NCBI RefSeq assembly: GCF_004138295.1
Contig: NZ_SCFM01000036.1
Location: 1 to 64,000 of the forward strand
DNA: 64,000 bases
Direction of reading: 5' to 3'
From: Ectobacillus funiculus
GTDB lineage: Bacteria; Bacillota; Bacilli; Bacillales; Bacillaceae_G
Shown: one piece after another, positions 55,955-64,000 of the stretch
Numbering within the stretch: the first letter of the stretch is position 1
Layout of the letters: each line of letters opens with the position of its first letter
Notes under the pieces: model-generated
What the model saw: the letters and a program-made list of their open reading frames with translations, nothing else
What the model was told of the DNA's origin: nothing
The model's database searches: none
Made by a program: the position numbers and the translations under genes

Positions 55955-56792
55955 TTCAAGAAAGTATAAATTTCTGGCTGGAAGTGGATTCGACGAGTTT
56001 TCTTTACACTGTAAAAGTATAAATTTCTAGCAGGAAGCCAATTCGACGTAGCGAGAAATTTTAGGAATACAGTATAAGTGCAACTACGCCTCTGTCTTCG
56101 CCCAAGGGCAGGGCTCGCCAATCGGCGAGTTTTCTTTACACTGTAAAAGTATAAATTTCTAGCAGGAAGCCAATTCGACGTAGTCAGAAATTTTAGGAAT
56201 ACAGTATAAGTGCAACTACGCCTCTGTCTTCGCCCAAAGGCAGGGCTCGCCAATCGGCGAGTTTTCTTTACACTGTAAAAGTATAAATTTCTAGCAGGAA
56301 GCCAATTCGACGTAGTCAGAAATTTTAGGAATACAGTATAAGTGCAACTACGCCTCTGTCTTCGCCCAAGGGCAGGGCTCGCCAATCGGCGAGTTTTCTT
56401 TACACTGTAAAAGTATAAATTTCTAGCAGGAAGCCAATTCGACGTAGTCAGAAATTTTAGGAATACAGTATAAGTGCAACTACGCCTCTGTCTTCGCCCA
56501 AGGGCAGGGCTCGCCAATCGGCGAGTTTTCTTTACACTGTAAAAGTATAAATTTCTAGCAGGAAGCCAATTCGACGTAGTCAGAAATTTTAGGAATACAG
56601 TATAAGTGCAACTACGCCTCTGTCTTCGCCCAAGGGCAGGGCTCGCCAATCGGCGAGTTTTCTTTACACTGTAAAAGTATAAATTTCTAGCTAGAAGTTA
56701 TTCGACGTAGTCAGAAATTTTAGGAATACAGTGTAAGTGCAACTACGCCTCTGTCTTCGCCTACCGGCTCGCCAATCGGCGAGTTTTCTTTA
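55955..56792 (+). repeat. Tandem array of family A repeats, 132-bp period
   Basis: A truncated unit (55955-56005, joined from TTCGACG straight to GAGTTTTC) is followed by five units starting at 56006, 56138, 56270, 56402 and 56534, exactly 132 bp apart and nearly identical. A diverged last unit runs from 56666 to 56792. Each unit runs ACACTGTAAAAGTATAAATT to GGCGAGTTTTCTTT. Because 132 is a multiple of three, a frame stays open across the array on the minus strand; this is not evidence of a gene. Confidence 0.95.
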
Positions 56793-56912
56793 GAACACTT
56801 TTCATCATTGCCTGATCTATTTCTTTTTAATCAAAGATATACACACTATATGTATGAAGTTTTTAAACTTTTATATGACAGTGTTAAGAATATTTTTTCC
56901 TGCATGCCCCCC

Positions 56913-56941
56913 TTGCGTATAGTGAGAAGAAAGGGTATAAT
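56913..56941 (+). promoter_or_regulatory. Sigma-A promoter for the tRNA gene
   Basis: TTGCGT and TATAAT are separated by exactly 17 bases, about 50 bases before the tRNA. Confidence 0.8.
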
Positions 56942-56990
56942 ATTTCATGTGTCACATGCGAACCTTTGTTGTTTGCAGTGTATGTAATAT

Positions 56991-57066
56991 GCGCTCGTAG
57001 CTCAGTCGGATAGAGCGGTGGTTTCCGGTACCACGTCTTGCGGGGGTTCGAGTCCCTCCGAGCGCG
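56991..57066 (+). tRNA. tRNA-Arg (anticodon CCG)
   Basis: A 76-base cloverleaf: acceptor GCGCTCG/CGAGCGC, D-arm GCTC...GAGC, anticodon arm GTGGT-TTCCGGT-ACCAC with anticodon CCG (decoding CGG), T-arm GGGGG-TTCGAGT-CCCTC, discriminator G. CCA is not encoded. It is a single gene with its own promoter and terminator. Confidence 0.95.
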
Positions 57067-57091
57067 TCCTAGTTTGATACAACGGCATTTT

Positions 57092-57134
57092 AAGACCCCT
57101 CATCTGAGAATTATTTCGGATGAGGGGTCTTTTT
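57092..57134 (+). terminator. Terminator after tRNA-Arg
   Basis: AAGACCCCTCATC, a loop and GATGAGGGGTCTT precede TTTG. Confidence 0.92.
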
Positions 57135-57214
57135 GTTGCACTTTAATTAAGGGGTAAAGTTCCAGCCAAGTAACTTTGGAGGTGTCGATACTTTCTCTGC
57201 GTCAGCACCACCAT

Positions 57215-57325
57215 ATGGATCAGCCCTACGTATTTTCAATGGGACAAATCTTCATAGTTGATGATGAGGCTGCTGACGGAAGAGATGAGGTTCTGCGGAA
57301 CTGGTCATACTATCAGCTGCAATAG
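57215..57325 (+). other. Possible gene remnant or small ORF (36 codons)
   Basis: The frame reads MDQPYVFSMGQIFIVDDEAA and on to an end at NWSYYQLQ, with balanced protein-like composition. It stays open for about twenty codons upstream but has no convincing start or ribosome site. A terminator (GGCTGTC and GGACAGTC, then TTTTTT) follows about 15 bases after the stop. This looks like the tail of a decayed gene. I do not recognise the family. Confidence 0.35.
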
Positions 57326-57340
57326 TTTGTCGAATCTAAG

Positions 57341-57368
57341 GCTGTCATCTTTAGGACAGTCTTTTTTA
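57341..57368 (+). terminator. Terminator upstream of sigL
   Basis: GGCTGTC-ATCTTTA-GGACAGTC (one bulge) followed by TTTTTT. Confidence 0.75.
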
Positions 57369-57493
57369 CATATTTTTGTCGTATTTTTTTTTCTTGCTTA
57401 ATAAGAATAAAATAATCAGTTCTGTAGGGGAACTTTTTTACAGTTTGTTTGTGGAAAATATATTGTACAATAGGAAGCAAGGGGGAGATGGAA

Positions 57494-58780
57494 GTGAAGA
57501 TGGGGCTTTTACAGGAACAAACAATGCGTTTAGCGATGACACAAGAATTGAGACAAGCAATTACGATGTTGCAATATAACGCACAGGAATTAACAGAGTT
57601 TTTATATGAACAATCGCTTGATAATCCTCTTATTGAGTTGAAGAGTTTTGACCGTGATAAACGAAGAAAAACGCATAAGCAAATAGCGAATAGTATTGAA
57701 ATTTATGGGGATGTTTCTGTAAGTCTTCAGCAGCATTTACTTGAGCAGCTTCATGATTGGAAATTAAGCTCTGCTGAGAAACGGATTGCTTCTTTTGTGA
57801 TTTCTAATATTGATGAAAATGGATACTTGCAAGAGGGAACAGACGAGATGGCGAAGTGGTTGTCTGTTTCTGTAGAAGAAATCGAGAATTGTATCCAGCT
57901 TGTGCAGAAGTTAGAGCCGACAGGGGTAGCTGCACGGACGCTGCAGGAATGTCTTACAATCCAATTGAAGCGTTTACAAAAAGGAAGCGAAATGGCTGAA
58001 TGTATTATTGAAAACTACTTTGATCTTCTTGCAAAAAAGGATTGGAAGCAGCTAGTGCAAGCGTTAAAATGCACAACGGAGGATTTGCAGGGAGCAGTAC
58101 AGTGTATAATGGCTCTTCAACCGAGGCCTGGGCTGGCGTTTTCCACAGAAAAGCCATTTTACATTGTACCTGACTTAAATGTAACAAAGATAAACAATCA
58201 GCTTGTAATTCAATTGAATGAGGAACACATGCCGAAGATTGAGGTGCATGCACAATACAGCGCGTTGCTGCGAGAAGCGGAGCACGAGGTGGCCTCTTAC
58301 ATATCAGAGAAGCATCAGCAGCTGCAGTGGCTTGTACGCAGCTTGGAGCAACGTAAACGGACACTGCTTCAGGTGATGGATGTAATTGTTGATAGGCAGC
58401 GTGAATTCTTTTTGAATGGACCGCTTTTTTTAAAACCGTTGCAGTTAAAGGAAGTGGCTGAGGAGCTTGGGTTTCATGAATCGACGATTAGTCGAGCGGC
58501 ACGCGGTAAATACGTGCAAACCCCGTATGGCTTAATGGAGATGAAATATTTCTTCAGCAATGCTGTATCAGCAGGAGAAGAAGGTACTTCATCTAAGCGG
58601 GTAAAAGGGCTTATTCAGACGCTTATAGATAAAGAAAATAAGAAAAAGCCGCTTTCAGATCAAAAGATTTGCGATTTGCTTACGCAGCAGTATGATATTT
58701 TAGTATCAAGAAGAACGGTAGCGAAGTATCGGGAACAGCTTCATATTCCTGCATCCTCGCTTCGAAAAACGATTGGATAG
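57494..58780 (+). CDS. sigL: RNA polymerase sigma-54 factor (SigL/RpoN)
   Basis: Sigma-54 directs transcription from -24/-12 promoters with enhancer-binding activators; in Bacillus it serves amino-acid and acetoin use. The 428-residue protein has the glutamine-rich region I (MTQELRQAITMLQYNAQEL), a core-binding domain, an HTH region (LKEVAEELGFHESTISRAAR) and the RpoN box VSRRTVAKYREQLHIP near the C-terminus. GTG 57494 is six bases after GGGGGAG; ATG 57488 and 57500 are alternatives. It is followed closely by the glutaredoxin gene. Confidence 0.94.
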   Translation: MKMGLLQEQTMRLAMTQELRQAITMLQYNAQELTEFLYEQSLDNPLIELKSFDRDKRRKTHKQIANSIEIYGDVSVSLQQHLLEQLHDWKLSSAEKRIASFVISNIDENGYLQEGTDEMAKWLSVSVEEIENCIQLVQKLEPTGVAARTLQECLTIQLKRLQKGSEMAECIIENYFDLLAKKDWKQLVQALKCTTEDLQGAVQCIMALQPRPGLAFSTEKPFYIVPDLNVTKINNQLVIQLNEEHMPKIEVHAQYSALLREAEHEVASYISEKHQQLQWLVRSLEQRKRTLLQVMDVIVDRQREFFLNGPLFLKPLQLKEVAEELGFHESTISRAARGKYVQTPYGLMEMKYFFSNAVSAGEEGTSSKRVKGLIQTLIDKENKKKPLSDQKICDLLTQQYDILVSRRTVAKYREQLHIPASSLRKTIG

Positions 58781-58791
58781 GTGTGTGACAA

Positions 58792-59040
58792 ATGAAAGTG
58801 GTGTTGTATTCAAAGGATGAGTGCTGTCTTTGTGATAACGCAAAGGCAATTTTGCGGGAGTTGCAGAAGGAATTCTCATTTCAAGTAGAAGAAGTGGACA
58901 TTTATAAGGATGACGCTCTACTTGAAAAATATCAGATCATGATTCCTGTAGTCGAAATTGATGGGAAAGAAATCCAATGTGGAATTATTCAGAAAGATGT
59001 GATAAGAAAGCGCTTAACAATGTTTTCAGGTGTTGAATAA
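58792..59040 (+). CDS. Glutaredoxin-family protein
   Basis: An 82-residue thioredoxin-fold protein with a CCLC active site (CxxC, about residues 11-14), the cis-proline in MIPVVEIDG, and a short C-terminal helix. It belongs to the small glutaredoxin-like group (DUF836 type). It lies 11 bp after sigL and is followed by a terminator, so the two may be cotranscribed. Confidence 0.85.
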   Translation: MKVVLYSKDECCLCDNAKAILRELQKEFSFQVEEVDIYKDDALLEKYQIMIPVVEIDGKEIQCGIIQKDVIRKRLTMFSGVE

Positions 59041-59048
59041 ATGTTTGC

Positions 59049-59090
59049 TTCCTGTTACAATACTATCTGTAGCAGGAATTCTTTTTTTTA
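59049..59090 (+). terminator. Terminator before cggR
   Basis: TTCCTGTTAC, a loop and GTAGCAGGAA precede TTCTTTTTTTT. Confidence 0.8.
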
Positions 59091-59097
59091 TAGCGGG

Positions 59098-59133
59098 TGG
59101 GACAAAATACGTCACCACGGGACGTATATTGAC
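59098..59133. promoter_or_regulatory. CggR operator
   Basis: TGGGAC-N6-CGTC-N4-CGGGAC-N6-TGAC fits the tandem CggR operator known from B. subtilis (CGGGAC-N6-TGTC-N4-CGGGAC-N6-TGTC) with a few mismatches and exact spacing. It lies 36 bases before cggR. Fructose-1,6-bisphosphate would relieve repression. Confidence 0.9.
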
Positions 59134-59168
59134 CAGTTAGCGAAGGTAAGTATTGCGAGGAAAAGAAC

Positions 59169-61242
<2,074 letters not shown>

Positions 61243-61262
61243 TTCGACCATTATATAAAAAA

Positions 61263-61305
61263 GGAAAGGGGGGGAGAGGCAATATGCCCTCCTCCCCTTC
61301 TCTTT
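61263..61305 (+). terminator. Hairpin after gapA
   Basis: A purine arm (GAAAGGGGGGGAGAGG) pairs with a pyrimidine arm (CCTCCTCCCCTTCTC), followed by TTTA. It may partly terminate or protect the cggR-gapA message before pgk. Confidence 0.7.
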
Positions 61306-61426
61306 ACATATAATTAACATGCGCCAAGGGCAAAATCTCCTTATATAAAGTTTCACTTTACCCTAAAATGTGGTAAGCTTTGGAGTGGGTTTTGTCAATC
61401 CATTTATAACACGGAGGGAAATCCTA

Positions 61427-62611
61427 ATGAACAAGAAATCGATTCGCGATGTCGATGTAAAAGGAAAACGCGTATTTTGCCGCGTAGACTTCAATGTGCC
61501 AATGCAAGACGGCGTCATCACAGATGAAACGCGCATCCGCGCAGCTCTTCCGACGATCCAGTACTTGGCGGAGAACGGAGCAAAGGTTATTTTAGCAAGC
61601 CATTTTGGCCGTCCAAAAGGACAAGTGGTAGAAGAATTACGTTTAACACCAGTAGCGAAGCGTTTAGGCGAATTGCTTGGCAAAAACGTAATTAAAACGG
61701 ACGAGGCGTATGGTCCTGTTGTGCAAGAAGCAGTTGCTGGCATGAGTGAAGGAGATGTTCTTCTTCTTGAGAACGTTCGTTTTTATGCGGGCGAAGAAAA
61801 GAACGATCCAGCACTTGCGAAGGAATTTGCAGCTTTGGCTGATCTGTATGTAAACGATGCATTTGGTGCGGCACACCGTGCGCACGCTTCCACTGCAGGT
61901 ATTGCTGAGTACATCCCAGCTGTATCCGGTTTCTTGATGGAAAAAGAAATTGAAGTATTAGGAAAAGCGTTGTCTAACCCAGATCGTCCTTTTACAGCAA
62001 TCATTGGCGGCGCGAAAGTAAGAGACAAGATCGGTGTAATTAGCAATCTGCTTGATAAGGTGGACAACCTTATTGTCGGCGGTGGACTTGCGTATACGTT
62101 TATCAAAGCGCAAGGTCATGAAATCGGAAAATCTTTGCTAGAAGAAGACAAAATTGATCTTGCAAAAGAATTCATGGAAACTGCAAAGCAAAAAGGTGTA
62201 AATTTCTATGTTCCTGTTGATATTGTAGTAGCCGATGGTTTCTCTAATGATGCGAACACACAAGAGGTATCTGTTGATGCCATCCCTAGTGATTGGGAAG
62301 GGTTGGATATCGGCCCGAAAACGCGTGAAATCTACGCAGATGTGATTCGTAACTCAAAGCTTGTTATTTGGAACGGACCTATGGGTGTGTTTGAATTGGA
62401 CACATTCGCGAAGGGAACAAAAGCAGTAGCGGATGCTCTTGCTGAATCTCCGAATACATACTCTGTAATCGGCGGCGGTGACTCTGCGGCAGCAGTTGAA
62501 AAATTCGGCTTAGCTGATAAAATGAGTCATATCTCTACAGGCGGCGGCGCATCTCTTGAGTTCATGGAAGGTAAAGAGCTTCCAGGTGTTGTACGTCTAA
62601 ACGATAAGTAA
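61427..62611 (+). CDS. pgk: Phosphoglycerate kinase
   Basis: It makes ATP and 3-phosphoglycerate from 1,3-bisphosphoglycerate. The 394-residue protein has [15 protein letters not shown] at the N-terminus, [10 protein letters not shown], the nucleotide-binding NGPMGVFE and the C-terminal [13 protein letters not shown] and [13 protein letters not shown] 61427 follows GGAGGG by eight bases; the frame from 61370 lies in the leader. Confidence 0.97.
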   Translation: MNKKSIRDVDVKGKRVFCRVDFNVPMQDGVITDETRIRAALPTIQYLAENGAKVILASHFGRPKGQVVEELRLTPVAKRLGELLGKNVIKTDEAYGPVVQEAVAGMSEGDVLLLENVRFYAGEEKNDPALAKEFAALADLYVNDAFGAAHRAHASTAGIAEYIPAVSGFLMEKEIEVLGKALSNPDRPFTAIIGGAKVRDKIGVISNLLDKVDNLIVGGGLAYTFIKAQGHEIGKSLLEEDKIDLAKEFMETAKQKGVNFYVPVDIVVADGFSNDANTQEVSVDAIPSDWEGLDIGPKTREIYADVIRNSKLVIWNGPMGVFELDTFAKGTKAVADALAESPNTYSVIGGGDSAAAVEKFGLADKMSHISTGGGASLEFMEGKELPGVVRLNDK

Positions 62612-62652
62612 GAAAAGCGAAAGCGGCCTGTTTGAGCTCTATAAGTATGATT
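62611..62652 (-). repeat. Possible family B end fragment between pgk and tpiA
   Basis: AAGAAAAGCGAAAGCGGCCT followed by GTTTGAGCTC resembles the minus-orientation end of family B (TAAGAAAAGCGGACAAGGC). The remaining 130 bp to tpiA contains no clear promoter or gene. Confidence 0.35.
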
Positions 62653-62767
62653 TTTACTGTGTAGCAGCATAACTGTCATTGATGGGCCCTCTTTGGCAAA
62701 AACTCTGACTACCTTGAGAAATTGGAAATATAGAACGAATAAGCCGTAAAGAGCTACACTCGAATAA

Positions 62768-63537
<770 letters not shown>

Positions 63538-63538
<1 letters not shown>

Positions 63539-64000
63539 TGGCAAAGCAACCAACAGCTCTAATTATTTTAGACGGTTTTGCGTTGCGCGAAGAAACATAC
63601 GGTAACGCAATTGCACAAGCAAGCAAACCAAACTTTGACCGATATTGGGAGCAATATCCGCATACGACATTAACGGCAAGCGGAGAAGCAGTCGGTTTGC
63701 CTCAAGGACAAATGGGGAACTCTGAGGTAGGGCACTTAAATATTGGTGCCGGCCGCATTGTGTACCAAAGCTTAACGCGTGTAAATGTTGCAATTCGCGA
63801 GGGTGAATTCGAGCGTAATGAAACATTCGTAAACGCGATAAATCATGTGAAGCAAAAAGGTTCAAACCTTCACTTATTTGGCTTGCTTTCTGATGGCGGT
63901 GTACATAGCCATATCAACCATATGTTTGCACTTCTTCGTTTAGCGGCGAAGGAAGGGATTGAGAACGTGTATATCCATGCGTTCTTAGACGGCCGAGACG
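63538..64000 (+). CDS. gpmI: 2,3-bisphosphoglycerate-independent phosphoglycerate mutase, N-terminal part
   Basis: It interconverts 3- and 2-phosphoglycerate using two manganese ions. The window ends after 154 codons. Visible are the metal-binding [26 protein letters not shown] with the catalytic phosphoserine position, [13 protein letters not shown] and HAFLDGRD, all in the expected order. The start overlaps the tpiA stop by one base, so translation is coupled. The gene continues beyond the window. Confidence 0.95.

Noticed and set aside
55900-56649. A 249-codon minus-strand open frame with a 44-residue repeat
   Set aside because: It is the translation of the 132-bp family A array; 132 is divisible by three so the frame stays open. 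No ribosome site is seen, and similar fragments appear wherever the repeat occurs (26102, 36654, 50917).
55955-56792. CRISPR array
   Set aside because: The period is 132 bp with no variable spacers between short repeats, and no cas genes are nearby. It is a plain tandem repeat.

Overview
This window is chromosomal DNA from a low-to-medium-GC Firmicute of the family Bacillaceae. The gene content and order match the Bacillus arc tagO-lytR-yvyE-degV-comF-hpf-secA-prfB-cccB-ftsEX-ctpB-minJ-uvrBA-hprK-lgt-ppaX-trxB-rapZ-yvcK-whiA-crh-clpP, followed by sigL-cggR-gapA-pgk-tpiA-gpmI. Strong Shine-Dalgarno sites, frequent TTG/GTG starts, CggR, CtsR and LexA operators, and Crh/HprK all fit. The sigL-glutaredoxin-cggR linkage resembles the B. 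cereus side of the family. Species cannot be fixed from the sequence alone.

Layout. 1-0.5 kb: a cysteine-rich decapeptide-repeat protein. 0.5-10.2 kb: cell-wall polymer genes (polysaccharide deacetylase, two TagO paralogues, GtaB, GalE, UDP-glucose dehydrogenase, LytR/LCP) and YvyE. 10.5-15.8 kb: DegV, an HxlR regulator, a CwlO-type endopeptidase, ComFA and ComFC. 16.2-19.2 kb: three cold-shock genes and a MarR/MFS efflux pair. 19.4-32.5 kb: HPF, SecA, RF2 (with its programmed frameshift), YitT family, cytochrome c-551, FtsEX, CtpB, MinJ and a two-gene Lia/PspA-like operon. 32.9-38.7 kb is the most accessory part: a thiamine-diphosphate enzyme behind two tandem c-di-GMP-I riboswitches, a secreted protein of 28-residue repeats, a HAD phosphatase and a DUF2512 membrane protein. 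39-55.8 kb: UvrBA, YvlD, HprK, Lgt, PpaX, YvoF, a TPR-HTH protein, TrxB, Nudix, RapZ, YvcK, WhiA, Crh and ClpP. 57-64 kb: tRNA-Arg(CCG), sigma-54 and the glycolytic operon, cut off inside gpmI.

The strongest unexplained signal is a pair of related short intergenic repeat families. Family A (about 132 bp, roughly 20 full or nearly full copies plus several fragments) has a hairpin whose two arms change together between copies, a second hairpin followed by a T-rich tail, and near-inverted ends. One locus (55955-56792) is a head-to-tail array with an exact 132-bp period. Family B is a longer imperfect hairpin that shares its ends with A and forms A/B junctions and hybrids.

Other points of note are the putative c-di-GMP control of a ThDP enzyme with a predictable OFF-switch mechanism; a deleted duplicate of the Lia/PspA-like operon whose 5' end of gene 1 is fused in frame to the 3' end of gene 2; and a conserved leader hairpin in two cold-shock mRNAs. 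Functionally, much of the window is wall growth and division (TagO, GtaB, LytR, CwlO with its activator FtsEX, MinJ, WhiA, YvcK) and carbon regulation (HprK, Crh, CggR and the gap operon).
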